NCBI RefSeq assembly: GCF_007197775.1
Contig: NZ_CP041638.1
Span: forward strand, 3,224,001-3,288,000
From: Thalassotalea sp. PS06
GTDB taxonomy: Bacteria > Pseudomonadota > Gammaproteobacteria > Enterobacterales > Alteromonadaceae
Length of the DNA stretch: 64,000 nucleotides
Direction: 5' to 3'
Position numbers and translations under genes: made by a program. Within the stretch, counting starts at the first letter, position 1; every line of letters starts with the position of its first letter. Below, piece after piece: positions 46,565-54,912 of the stretch. A model generated the notes under the pieces. The model was not told the origin of the DNA and did not search any database. It was given only the letters and a program-made list of their open reading frames with translations.

Positions 46565-47422
46565 TCATTCCGGTAAATCTGTGCTGGTTTCCAGCCAGGT
46601 CATCAATTCAGGGTAATGAAAACGATGATTGTTTGCCTCGAGCACCTTAGGTATCACCTGTTTTCCTTCATCCTCTGCCTGCGGCGAAAACGCCGGCATC
46701 TCTCTACCTAACACCTGATGAGCTTTCTCATAAAACGTCTGGCGGGATGGATGATTCGGGCTGACACCGTTGATAACAGGCTGAGATTTTAACCCTGGCT
46801 TGTTAATCATTTCGCTAATAATCTCAATCACATCCTGCTGATGAATAAAGTTTATGACCGAATCTGGATTTGGGATCACCCTGCCTTCGCGAAAAAAGCG
46901 CCCGGGATGGCGATTCGGTCCGATCAGCCCGCCAAGACGAAGGACCTGTTTATCGTTAATTTGACTATTAAGAATTGCTTGTTCTGCTTTTGCCATGATC
47001 GCGACCTTCGGAGCTTGCAAGTTCAATTCGCTTTGTTCATCGACGCGGCCTGACAAGCCATTATAAACCGCGGTAGAGCTGCACATAATAATATGTTCGA
47101 GCTGGATTGATTGAGATTCAGCAGCGCTAACAAGCTGGGTGATGATTTGCGGATAATTGTCTTCACCATGGCGAATTCTCGGCGGTATGCAAATGATCAT
47201 TACCTCACTGGCATAAACTGCTTCGGCAGAGAGTAATCCAGAGATATCACCGGCATCACTGGCTTTGAATTCAACCGCATTCAAGCCGGTATCTCTGAGT
47301 GATGATACTTTTTCCGGACTTGTTGCTGTCACCAACACCTGATGACCTAACGTCGTTAAATGTTCCGCCAGCGGCAAGCCGAGCCAACCTGCGCCTATGA
47401 TGGTAACCGTTTTATTTGTCAT
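46565..47422 (-). CDS. NAD(P)-dependent epimerase/dehydratase-like protein (YeeZ type)
   Basis: The 285-residue protein has a Rossmann fold opening TVTIIGAGWLGLPLAEHLTTLG, close in form to E. coli YeeZ. The mid-region EHIIMCSSTAVYNGLSG has the S-x(n)-Y pair but not the usual YxxxK, so classic epimerase chemistry is doubtful. The ATG at 47422 (MTNKTV) is the true start; a longer frame to 47524 would only extend into the preceding gene. It overlaps that gene by 11 bases, so they are translationally coupled. Its substrate is unknown. Confidence 0.88.
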   Translation of the reverse strand: MTNKTVTIIGAGWLGLPLAEHLTTLGHQVLVTATSPEKVSSLRDTGLNAVEFKASDAGDISGLLSAEAVYASEVMIICIPPRIRHGEDNYPQIITQLVSAAESQSIQLEHIIMCSSTAVYNGLSGRVDEQSELNLQAPKVAIMAKAEQAILNSQINDKQVLRLGGLIGPNRHPGRFFREGRVIPNPDSVINFIHQQDVIEIISEMINKPGLKSQPVINGVSPNHPSRQTFYEKAHQVLGREMPAFSPQAEDEGKQVIPKVLEANNHRFHYPELMTWLETSTDLPE

Positions 47423-48332
47423 GAGTCGCTTGCCTGATTGCAAATAGTCCTTCAAAGGTTGCACAGATTTGATCGCCATCAAATACTTCGACCGAAACAT
47501 TAAATCGCGCCTTTCCGGTTTCATTCAATGATGATAAATCACCCTGATTGTTTTTAGTAAACGTACGGCCGATACCGTAGCCGTTAACCGGACGATGATA
47601 GCGAATATTGGCATCAGCCAATACAATGTCGCCATCAAGTTGTTGCTGCTGCAACTGCATATAAACCCAGCCCCAACCAGTCAGTGTTGCCAATGAATAG
47701 ATGCTACCTGCGAACATGGTTTGATGCAGATTTACATTAGCGTTGCGATCGGCACTTACCACAAACTCATTGCCATCATAAAAGCACGGGGTGAATTTTA
47801 ACGATTGAGTAATGGGTATGGTTGAATGCCACAAACCAGATAAGACTTGTAATGGCTTTTGATAATCAGTCTCATTTTTTAGTAATTTTTCCATAGCAAA
47901 GTGTTTCACTTCACCATACAAGGTATGGGCTTCGTCCAGTAACTGATAATCACAAGCCTGATAAAATTTTAATGCCACTTCTCTGGCATTGAGACTAATA
48001 GATTCTACCCCGTCATGCAGTGCTTGATGTTCCAGAGCCATTAACATGATTCGGCCAAGACCCTTACCCTGATAGCTTGGGTCCACTGCCATGTAGCGTA
48101 TTTGCCCCTGGTTTTGCGAAGATTTATGGTATCGACCAACGGCAGCAGGATTGCCATCGCTATCGATCATCATTCGATGCACACTTTGCTTTTCCAAATC
48201 ATCAGTTTCCGAACCCTTGGGCTGTTGCCAAGGCTCCCTAAGCAAGCGATAACGTAAATCGTGATATTGATTAAATTCAGCTGGAGTTTTCGGTTGAATC
48301 AGGCGAAACCCTGCCGGTAATTCTATAGACAT
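47412..48332 (-). CDS. yiiD: Bifunctional GNAT / hotdog-thioesterase protein (YiiD/FabY type)
   Basis: The 306-residue protein fuses a GNAT domain (1-150; acetyl-CoA loop PSYQGKGLGRIMLMALE) to a YiiD-type hotdog thioesterase domain (about 160-306; LHQTMFAGSIYSLATLTGWGWVYMQL). In E. coli the counterpart YiiD/FabY is linked to initiation of fatty-acid synthesis and sits next to dtd, as here. It starts 9 bases after dtd and overlaps the yeeZ-like gene. Conserved order yihY, (pip), dtd, yiiD strengthens the call. Confidence 0.92.
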   Translation of the reverse strand: MSIELPAGFRLIQPKTPAEFNQYHDLRYRLLREPWQQPKGSETDDLEKQSVHRMMIDSDGNPAAVGRYHKSSQNQGQIRYMAVDPSYQGKGLGRIMLMALEHQALHDGVESISLNAREVALKFYQACDYQLLDEAHTLYGEVKHFAMEKLLKNETDYQKPLQVLSGLWHSTIPITQSLKFTPCFYDGNEFVVSADRNANVNLHQTMFAGSIYSLATLTGWGWVYMQLQQQQLDGDIVLADANIRYHRPVNGYGIGRTFTKNNQGDLSSLNETGKARFNVSVEVFDGDQICATFEGLFAIRQATHDK

Positions 48333-48341
48333 CCTGCCCCC

Positions 48342-48779
48342 TTACATTTCTAACATAAAGGTTACTGGGCCATCGTTGAGTAATGACACCTTCATATCAG
48401 CGGCAAACTGACCTTTGGCAACACCAACCCCATTTGCTGCAATTTCATCAGCAAGCTGCAGGTAAAGCGTTTCACCCAATGCGGGGTCGGCACTGCGGCT
48501 AAAACTTGGGCGCAATCCTTTGTTGGTATCTGCCGCCAGGGTAAATTGAGATACGACTAAAACCTCACCACCCGCTTGAGCAACATTAAGGTTCATCTTA
48601 CCGTTTTCATCGCTAAACATGCGATATTTACTGATTTTATCAGCCATGCGCTTAACCATTTGCGGGGTATCTTGATGTTCGATGGCAATAAAAACGAGAA
48701 TTCCTGAGCCAATTTCGCCAACCGTTTGCCCGTCAACAACAACGTTGGCATGACTGACACGCTGCAATAATGCTTTCAT
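48342..48779 (-). CDS. dtd: D-aminoacyl-tRNA deacylase
   Basis: Dtd frees D-amino acids, and glycine from tRNA-Ala, from mischarged tRNAs and so proofreads protein synthesis. The 145-residue protein is full length and has the two active-site motifs: [17 protein letters not shown] (Ser-Gln-Phe segment near 77) and the C-terminal NDGPVTF with its Gly-Pro cis turn. It lies 2 bases after pip and 9 before yiiD, clearly in the same operon. Confidence 0.97.
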   Translation of the reverse strand: MKALLQRVSHANVVVDGQTVGEIGSGILVFIAIEHQDTPQMVKRMADKISKYRMFSDENGKMNLNVAQAGGEVLVVSQFTLAADTNKGLRPSFSRSADPALGETLYLQLADEIAANGVGVAKGQFAADMKVSLLNDGPVTFMLEM

Positions 48780-48781
48780 AT

Positions 48782-49753
48782 TTACTTATCAGTGGATTGT
48801 TCTTTTAAAAATGCAGCCATCTTATCAGAAGCCTGACAGAAGGCATTAATTATTCCTGTTTCAAAGCCGCTATGCCCGGCATCGGGGATTATATTTAAGG
48901 TCGCATTTTGCCAACGTTGCTTTAATTGATAGGCCTTTTGCAGCTGGCACACCATGTCGTAACGACCATGAATAATAATGGCGGGAATATGACTGATGTT
49001 ATCTAAATGATTGAGAATGTAATCGGCTTCTAAAAAGCAATGATTGATAAAGTAGTGGTTCTCGATATTAGCCATGGCTACGGCGCTATGCACCTGCTCA
49101 GGGGTTTCAATGGCATGATGATTAGGATGTAGGGTTGAGATGCGATCTTCCCACAGGGTCCAGGCTTTCGCGGCCTGAAACCGCGCAAGTTCATTGTCGC
49201 TTTGCAATAACTGCTCATAGGCCTTAACCGGCTCCTGATGAATATGCGGCTGCAAGGGGGCCAGAAAATCCTGATAATAATCAGGGTAAATAGCTGCAGC
49301 TCCATGGTGAGAATAAAGCCATTGAACCTCTGCTGGTGTTCCTAAAAAAATACCTCTTAAAATAAAGCCCAATACCTGCTCGGCATGTTTGATTCCATAA
49401 ACCATTGCCAAGGTTGTTCCCCAGGAACCACCAGCAACGATCCACTGTTTTACCGCCAGGGCCTGGCGAATCTCTTCGATATCGTCAACCAAATCCCAGG
49501 TGGTATTGTCGGCAATGGAAGCATGGGGGGTAGAACGACCACAACCTCGCTGGTCGAAAATAATGATTCGATACTTTTGTGGATCAAAATAGCGGCGATG
49601 ATCTTCACTGCTGCCAGCTCCTGGACCACCATGTAAATACAGCACGGGTATACCGCGACGATTACCACTTTGTTCAACGTAGACTTGATGCTCTCCAACA
49701 TCAAGTACCTGCTGATCATAGGGCGATAATTTAGGAAATAGTGGCCGAGGCAT
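48782..49753 (-). CDS. pip: Proline iminopeptidase
   Basis: The 323-residue cytoplasmic enzyme removes N-terminal proline from peptides. It is an alpha/beta hydrolase with HGGPGAGSS (41-49, oxyanion hole), nucleophile S110 in GGSWGTTLA, an Asp in HGRYDMVCQ near 269 and His in DAGHSG near 298. The helical cap contains the family's WExxxxxL region (WTLWEDRIS). Length is normal for the 310-320 residue class. Its insertion between yihY and dtd differs from E. coli order. Confidence 0.95.
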   Translation of the reverse strand: MPRPLFPKLSPYDQQVLDVGEHQVYVEQSGNRRGIPVLYLHGGPGAGSSEDHRRYFDPQKYRIIIFDQRGCGRSTPHASIADNTTWDLVDDIEEIRQALAVKQWIVAGGSWGTTLAMVYGIKHAEQVLGFILRGIFLGTPAEVQWLYSHHGAAAIYPDYYQDFLAPLQPHIHQEPVKAYEQLLQSDNELARFQAAKAWTLWEDRISTLHPNHHAIETPEQVHSAVAMANIENHYFINHCFLEADYILNHLDNISHIPAIIIHGRYDMVCQLQKAYQLKQRWQNATLNIIPDAGHSGFETGIINAFCQASDKMAAFLKEQSTDK

Positions 49754-49779
49754 AATTATTGATTAGTCCGAAGCGCCGA

Positions 49780-50649
49780 TTAATCATTTATTTTAGTCGG
49801 TTCATTTTGCTGCGATGAGAATTCTTGCAAACATACTGTGAATTCCGCACCAATAAACACGATCAACCAAGACAAATATACCCAGACAAACAGGATTGGT
49901 ATCGCCGCCATCGCCCCATAAATTGCTTCATAGGAGGGGAGGTGAGTAACATACAGAGCAAACCCTTTCTTACCCAATTCAAACAACAAGGCAGCAACAA
50001 GCCCTCCCCAAAAGGCATGCTTTAAACGCACATTAAGATTTGGTACGACCAAATAAAGCCCCATAAAACCCGCCAGAGATGCAAGGTAAGGGATCAGTCG
50101 CAACAGGATGCTGCTAAAGCCTCCAAAATCCACACCCGATGAGTTAACCAGAGCGACAACGTATGAAGTTGCCGTAATACTGATACCAATAAGTAAAGGT
50201 CCCAGGGTTAGTATCATCCAATACAAAGCGAACGATATTACTGGTCGTCGCGGACGCTGAACACGCCAGATTCGATTTAATGACGCATCAATATTGGAAA
50301 TTAGCAGTAATGCCAATGCAAATAACACGGTTACAGAAATCGCCGACATTTTCGAGGCATTGTCGACAAAACCATCAATGTGTTCTCGCACCACCTCAGA
50401 TGCAGTAGGCATGAAGTGGTTAAACGTAAACTCTTCAATTTTCTCATAAATTTCAGAAAACAATGGGAATGCAGAAAAAATTGAAAACATTACCATGACC
50501 AGTGGTACCAGAGACATCAAAGTAACATAAGAAAGGTAACCAGAATTTATCTTTATCTGATCTTCCTTGGCCCGCTGATAAAAGTGTACGGCAAATTGCT
50601 TGACGGTGTGCCAGTGAGCGACTAGCGATTCCTGATTAATGTTGAGCAT
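49780..50649 (-). CDS. yihY: YihY/BrkB-family inner-membrane protein
   Basis: The 289-residue protein has six membrane helices. Its N-terminal part (KINSGYLSYVTLMSLVPLVMVMFSIFSAFP) and IYGAMAAIPILFVWVYLSWLIVFIGAEFTVCL are standard for YihY, a family once called ribonuclease BN and now of uncertain role. The ATG at 50649 has AGGAT upstream and fits the family; a start at 50700 would add 17 residues. It heads the minus-strand run that continues through pip, dtd and yiiD. Confidence 0.93.
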   Translation of the reverse strand: MLNINQESLVAHWHTVKQFAVHFYQRAKEDQIKINSGYLSYVTLMSLVPLVMVMFSIFSAFPLFSEIYEKIEEFTFNHFMPTASEVVREHIDGFVDNASKMSAISVTVLFALALLLISNIDASLNRIWRVQRPRRPVISFALYWMILTLGPLLIGISITATSYVVALVNSSGVDFGGFSSILLRLIPYLASLAGFMGLYLVVPNLNVRLKHAFWGGLVAALLFELGKKGFALYVTHLPSYEAIYGAMAAIPILFVWVYLSWLIVFIGAEFTVCLQEFSSQQNEPTKIND

Positions 50650-50772
50650 AGTTATCCTGACTATTTGGAACAGGGACAAGTATAATTGAAAAAATCCCAA
50701 CTATACTTCTGATTATTAACAAATTTAGACTAATCTACAATATTGAGTATCAGTAGCCAAAGGAGAATAAAA

Positions 50773-51000
50773 ATGTCGCAACAAGGTTCAGGTGGGAATG
50801 TTCTGGCAGCAATTTGTAGCTTTTTCATTCCCGGTCTGGGGCAACTGGTTCAGGGACGCATATTGCCCGCTATCATATTTTTTATTGCGACCGCCGGTTT
50901 GTATGCGACAGTGGTCGCCTGGTTTATTGGCGCCATAGTCCATATTTGGGCCATTGTAGATGCGGCTCGTTACCGCGGAGAACCTCAGCAAGTTGAATAG
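50773..51000 (+). CDS. Small membrane protein with GLGQ motif (TM2-like)
   Basis: The 75-residue protein has two membrane helices around the FFIPGLGQLVQGRILPAIIFF segment, a hallmark of TM2-like small membrane proteins, and ends in WAIVDAARYRGEPQQ. The ATG at 50773 has AAAGGAG upstream; an in-frame ATG at 50743 would add ten unlikely residues. It is divergent from yihY and stands alone. Function is unknown. Confidence 0.85.
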   Translation: MSQQGSGGNVLAAICSFFIPGLGQLVQGRILPAIIFFIATAGLYATVVAWFIGAIVHIWAIVDAARYRGEPQQVE

Positions 51001-51016
51001 ATTTATCTTTGCAACA

Positions 51017-51044
51017 TAAAAAAGGCTAGCACAATGGCTAGCCT
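51017..51044 (-). terminator. Terminator of the PuuD-like gene
   Basis: On the minus strand AGGCTAGC and GCTAGCCT form an 8-bp stem followed by TTTTTTA. It lies 42 bases after the stop of the membrane protein gene at 51086. The hairpin also lies just after the plus-strand TM2-like gene. Confidence 0.75.
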
Positions 51045-51085
51045 CGCTATCTCTAAATTTTTGTCAACGGTGAGGGTAACGTATT

Positions 51086-51718
51086 TTACAGAGCGTAAAA
51101 TATGCCGAGAAACACAGCCGTTAGGATAATACTGGAGACAATAACCCCCTTCACTGTCGTCATTGGCCCTTGCTTACCGGCAAGAGCATTGATTTCAAGC
51201 AAGACTGCGATCGCCAGCGAAACCCAAAGTGCCATCGACCCAACTCCCATACCATATCCTGCATAATGAGGGCCGGCCAACATAAAAAACGCCATGGGAC
51301 CTGAAAACAAGGTGTTGGTTCGGGAAGCCAGTAACGCTTTACCGGCAGCGGTTGGGGCATCCCCTTCAACCATACCTAAAGCGATTTTCTGATTCGGCCA
51401 GATTACTAACCATACGTTTAAGAACATTAACGTACCTAAGGTTGCACCAAGCACGATATAATCATTCATTACATTTAGCTTGTGCACGCCAACGAGCAAC
51501 AATAGTCCGGTGATAAAAGTGAACATAGCGCCCCAACGGAACCACCACAAGGCTTCAGGCGCTAAGTGTTTTTTAGCATCCGCTAATGCTTCCGGAGTCG
51601 CCTTCTTGAAATAGCCACCCTGAATAAAATTAAAATAATACAGTAAACCAATCCAGGTAATACCGAAAAGTACATGGCTCCAGCGGAACAGCATGTTGAT
51701 CATGTCCATAGCCGACAT
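51086..51718 (-). CDS. PuuD-type membrane protein (urate hydroxylase N-terminal-like)
   Basis: The 210-residue protein has six hydrophobic helices. It begins MFRWSHVLFGITWIGLLYYFNFIQGGYFK, and RTNTLFSGPMAFFMLAGPHY lies near 133-152; both are typical of the membrane domain of the PuuD/urate hydroxylase family. Full PuuD proteins also carry a C-terminal cytochrome c domain, and none is present (no CxxCH). No purine-catabolism gene is nearby, so urate oxidation is doubtful. Conserved His residues could still bind haem. It has its own terminator. Confidence 0.78.
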   Translation of the reverse strand: MSAMDMINMLFRWSHVLFGITWIGLLYYFNFIQGGYFKKATPEALADAKKHLAPEALWWFRWGAMFTFITGLLLLVGVHKLNVMNDYIVLGATLGTLMFLNVWLVIWPNQKIALGMVEGDAPTAAGKALLASRTNTLFSGPMAFFMLAGPHYAGYGMGVGSMALWVSLAIAVLLEINALAGKQGPMTTVKGVIVSSIILTAVFLGIFYAL

Positions 51719-52087
51719 AAATCCCCCTATGTTGTTATTATTATTCGCAAAGTTATTAACGGCTTTGCGGGTGAAAGAATCGCTTCCAACATACCCTCTT
51801 CGACCGGATTAAGCAAATTCGACCACGACTAAGACGCTAAGGTTATGCTCGAAATGGCATAAAATCAGTAATTTGCAGGATTTTTGTGCGATAAAGCTAG
51901 TAATAACGGGATTTTTCAGTAAACTATTCCCGATTTTTTTACAGGGCTGTGGAATATCGGTTGGTTAACACCGACAACTGATCAAAGTCAGCTCTTGCGG
52001 CGTATGCTTAGCTTTGCCCATATGGACATAGTGGCATACCCTTTCTTTTATCTGATTGTTTTACTTTTTCAACTCGGAGACTTCAAC
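51719..52087. other. Intergenic region upstream of sodB
   Basis: No gene is seen in these 369 bases between two divergent genes. A weak hairpin CGGGA/TCCCG with a T-run occurs at 51907-51940, but the 5-bp stem and long loop make it doubtful. An upstream open frame in the sodB frame (ATG at 51995) is not translated in related genes. No Fur box was recognised. Confidence 0.4.
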
Positions 52088-52672
52088 ATGGCAATTACCT
52101 TACCTGCGTTGCCTTACGCACAAGATGCCCTTGCACCACACATTTCTGCTGAAACCCTTGAGTACCACTACGGTAAGCACCACAACACTTATGTTGTTAA
52201 GCTAAACGGCCTTATCGAAGGTACTGAATTTGCTGATGCTTCTTTAGAAGAAATCGTTAAGAAGTCTTCTGGTGGTGTATTCAACAACGCTGCGCAAATC
52301 TGGAACCACACTTTTTACTGGAACTCACTAACGCCAAACGGTGCTGGCAAACCAGTTGGTGAATTAGCTGCTGCTATCGATGCACAATTCGGTTCTTTCG
52401 AAGCGTTCCAAGAGAAGTTCAATGACAGTGCTGTTAACAACTTCGGTTCAAGCTGGACCTGGTTAGTGAAAAATGCTGACGGCAGCCTTGCTATCGTTAA
52501 CACCTCAAATGCGGCAACACCGCTGACAGAAGACGGTGTAACTCCACTTCTAACTGTTGATTTGTGGGAACACGCCTACTACATCGATTACCGTAACCTA
52601 CGTCCTTCCTACATGCAGGCTTTCTGGGCGTTGGCTAACTGGGAATTTGCAAACGATAACTTCAACGCTTAA
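52088..52672 (+). CDS. sodB: Iron superoxide dismutase
   Basis: SodB converts superoxide to hydrogen peroxide and oxygen in the cytoplasm. The 194-residue protein has the iron ligands in place: H27 in [10 protein letters not shown]74 in QIWNHTFYW, and Asp and His in [18 protein letters not shown] with Gln at about 70 is the iron-type pattern rather than manganese. The ATG at 52088 has CGGAG before it and gives the standard start [12 protein letters not shown] terminator follows directly. Confidence 0.97.
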   Translation: MAITLPALPYAQDALAPHISAETLEYHYGKHHNTYVVKLNGLIEGTEFADASLEEIVKKSSGGVFNNAAQIWNHTFYWNSLTPNGAGKPVGELAAAIDAQFGSFEAFQEKFNDSAVNNFGSSWTWLVKNADGSLAIVNTSNAATPLTEDGVTPLLTVDLWEHAYYIDYRNLRPSYMQAFWALANWEFANDNFNA

Positions 52673-52692
52673 TCGCTAACGTTATTTCGTTT

Positions 52693-52719
52693 AAAAAGCG
52701 ACCTGAAGGTCGCTTTTTT
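52693..52719 (+). terminator. Terminator of sodB
   Basis: AAAAAGCGACC and GGTCGCTTTTTT pair around a TGAA loop. It lies about 20 bases after the sodB stop. Confidence 0.9.
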
Positions 52720-52803
52720 ATTATATGGATGTAAGTATACCCGGATAGCAGGACGCGGCACGGGCATATTGCAATGACAACAGCGGCATCGACTTTAAAA
52801 CAC

Positions 52804-53352
52804 CTAAAGAGCAACTGAGGAAATATTTAACGGAGGCTTGTCTCGTTTGATGCGTGACCCCGTATATTCAACAGGCTCTCGCGACTTTTGATACTCTTTG
52901 TACAGCTCCTGTAAGTTCAGCGGTTCAAATTGCATATCAATGCGATTACCAGTAGGCATCCTGGCTAAGAATTTACTTCTTACTCTGATGAATTCTCTTA
53001 GTTCTTCCTCATTCAGATTATTTTTCGCATTTTCTAAATAGCTAGTGCGCTTTTTACTTTTCACTTGGTAATTGGACAAATCCGCCCAAAGCAACGCAAA
53101 TACCGGATCAACATCAATGTAATTTTCGATGCCGTTATCAAAATATTTGGCTAACTGAAATTGCGAACGATAATCGCCTTGCATTGCCAAATTGCAGAAA
53201 ATATCGAAAGCTTCTTCGTGCTTATCAACTTTTTGCGCTTCAATACCCGCTTTATAAGGAAAGAAACCAGGTAATTCCCGACAACCATTCTCTTCATCGG
53301 CATAGCTGTTAGAAGCAAAAGCTAGCAAACAAATACTGATTAAATATTTCAT
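52804..53352 (-). CDS. Exported Sel1/TPR-like protein
   Basis: The 182-residue protein has a signal peptide (YLISICLLAFASNSYADE) and one or two Sel1-type helical repeats (AQKVDKHEEAFDIFCNLAMQGDYRSQFQLAKYFDNG, then FALLWADLSNYQ). The ATG at 53352 is chosen over 53361: the latter overlaps the previous stop and gives an extra MLE. It follows the lipoprotein gene with almost no gap, so the two form an operon and probably act together in the envelope. No function is known. Confidence 0.75.
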   Translation of the reverse strand: MKYLISICLLAFASNSYADEENGCRELPGFFPYKAGIEAQKVDKHEEAFDIFCNLAMQGDYRSQFQLAKYFDNGIENYIDVDPVFALLWADLSNYQVKSKKRTSYLENAKNNLNEEELREFIRVRSKFLARMPTGNRIDMQFEPLNLQELYKEYQKSREPVEYTGSRIKRDKPPLNISSVAL

Positions 53353-53354
53353 CT

Positions 53355-53816
53355 CTAACATCCTATTCCAATGTATTCTTTACACACCTCAGGGTGATCT
53401 TTGGATAATAATGCAACATAGCGATTGAAGTTAATACTGGCTACAGTGACTGGATCGCGAACAATGAATTCACCGAAGTAATTCATTTCCCCGGCTTCTA
53501 CATAAGTACAAAAACCTTTGTCCTGGTAATCTACGCGAAAATCGTAAACGTCAAACCCTACCAGACAGTATTCACCGGCAGGCACTTTCAATGTCATTTG
53601 ATGAACGCCGCGTTCCAGGCGACCTTCATAAAATTCACTGCCGGTTTCCATGTTTTTAAACTGAATGTTTTTCAACGGGTCTAGCGAATTAAACACTAAC
53701 CCGAAATAGCCCTCATCAGGCTTCAATGGTTGCATTTCAGCGTCAGCAGGTAGGCGATAGGTGGTGAGGCATCCTGCAAGGCTCAATAATGATATGAGTA
53801 CGATTAATTTTCTCAT
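53355..53816 (-). CDS. Hypothetical lipoprotein
   Basis: The 153-residue protein has a lipoprotein signal (LIVLISLLSLAGC, Cys at 16) and a mature beta-rich domain with HQMTLKVPAGEYCLVGFDVYDF and GFCTYVEAGEMNYFGEF, which resembles DUF2846-like surface lipoproteins. It has four further cysteines that might form disulfides in the periplasm. Its stop overlaps the region of the downstream gene start, consistent with translational coupling. Confidence 0.8.
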   Translation of the reverse strand: MRKLIVLISLLSLAGCLTTYRLPADAEMQPLKPDEGYFGLVFNSLDPLKNIQFKNMETGSEFYEGRLERGVHQMTLKVPAGEYCLVGFDVYDFRVDYQDKGFCTYVEAGEMNYFGEFIVRDPVTVASINFNRYVALLSKDHPEVCKEYIGIGC

Positions 53817-53968
53817 TTTACTTTTTCCCTGTACTACAAATAAGCAAGCTTATCGTGCCAGTATCGAGGAAAGAAGTAAACGCCTTACCATCTGAATAAC
53901 ATCAGCTTTTGTCTGAAAGACAATTTTACTGATTACCCGTTCAGAGGTGACAAATCAGTATTTAATAA

Positions 53969-54458
53969 TTAATGTCTGGCAATGCTTGGGTCGAGAAAAA
54001 AACCAATCAGTAACAACACAAACAACAACAACACACCTATTGCCTGCAACCAACCTTGATATTGCGCTCTTGTTCTGCAACACCGCGGTAATGGTAAACG
54101 CGTCGGCCATCATCAGCATCGTAAATAATCAAGTCACCGACAAACTCATCAAGGTAGAGATAAACACGAAATCGGCGCTGCTCTATCGAAAGACGCATCT
54201 CTTCCACCTTACGCTCATAATCCGGATATTTCGGCTATACATATTAAACGGCGCTTTGGTGAATACACTCGGATTTTCGCCGTCTACTAAGGTGCCATGG
54301 GACACGTATTAATAGCCCGTTTCGGAAAAAACATTGCCTTTGTACCCGGCGTAAAACATAGCGACAGCGAGGGCACAGACAATCGCACATAGTGACAGAT
54401 AGATGCGCCGCTGCTTGATGGATTGTTGTTTTGAAAGGGATAGCTGCTGAGAGATCAT
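53969..54458 (-). pseudogene. Broken membrane-protein gene (stop plus two frameshifts)
   Basis: Reading the minus strand by hand gives a start at 54458 and a peptide with one membrane helix (IYLSLCAIVCALAVAMFYAGYKG) that stops at TAA 54311-54309 after 49 residues. The same frame continues as YVSHGTLVDGENPSVF. A -1 shift near 54234 opens PDYERKVEEMRLSIEQRRFRVY, then YLDEFVGDLIIYDADDGRR. A further shift near 54000 opens GWLQAIGVLLLFVLLLIGFF to TAA at 53971-53969. The pieces join as one protein with helices at both ends, about 160 residues. One deleted C near 54234 would restore the reading. The plus-strand open frame over this place is its antisense shadow. Confidence 0.7.
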
Positions 54459-54467
54459 TGGCACTTG

Positions 54468-54694
54468 TTATAAACGTCTGAGCTCAGCAGTAGAAGAAAT
54501 AGAATGTAGTACCTGGGTCAAAGCTAAATCTAAAGACGTTAATATGGCTGATAAAATCTCATCAGATGGCACCGATTTATCATTTACCAGCTTAGATAAA
54601 TAGGACTGTTCTATGCCCGCAAGTTCACTAAGTTGTGGTTGGTTTACTTATCCTGTCGTGTTTGTTTTATTACAGCACCTAAAGCCATAATCAT
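54468..54694 (-). pseudogene. Frameshifted HTH (XRE-type) regulator gene
   Basis: On the minus strand the frame from 54694 reads MIMALGAVIKQTRQDK and stops. Shifting by one near 54645 gives NQPQLSELAGIEQSYLSKLV and then NDKSVPSDEILSAILTSLDL, ending RRL at stop 54470-54468. Joined, this is a typical Cro/CI-type HTH protein of about 75 residues: a single lost T would restore KLNQPQLSELA. A GGGCGGGAA stretch lies upstream as a ribosome-binding site. Its end is 9 bases before the broken membrane-protein gene, so the two were an operon. Confidence 0.72.
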
Positions 54695-54843
54695 TCCCGC
54701 CCAAAAAATTGACACAACCTATTGAATAAAACAAATATTCTTGGCCACCCCTACAGAATGATAAGAATATACCCCCTAGTTAATAATTTTCTGCCAGGTG
54801 CAGAATTGAGGATAATCTTGTTAGCAAGGACGAGTTCAGAAAC

Positions 54844-54869
54844 AAAAACGCCGGCATCAGCCGGCGTTT
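54844..54869 (-). terminator. Terminator of typA
   Basis: On the minus strand AACGCCGGC and GCCGGCGTT form a 9-bp stem with a 4-base loop, followed by TTTTGTTT. It lies 44 bases after the typA stop. Confidence 0.9.
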
Positions 54870-54912
54870 GCAAATCAATTAAGCTTATGTTCGATTGCGA
54901 TTAAGCTGGCAT

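Noticed and set aside
51907..51940. Terminator upstream of sodB
   Set aside because: Only a 5-bp stem with a 16-base loop; too weak to count despite the T-run.
51995..52087. N-terminal extension of SodB
   Set aside because: The standard family start at 52088 has a good ribosome-binding site; the extra 31 residues are hydrophobic leader translation, not a conserved domain.
53947..54312. 121-codon plus-strand open frame
   Set aside because: It is antisense to a readable, frameshifted membrane-protein gene on the minus strand and has a low-complexity Thr-rich stretch without a ribosome-binding site.
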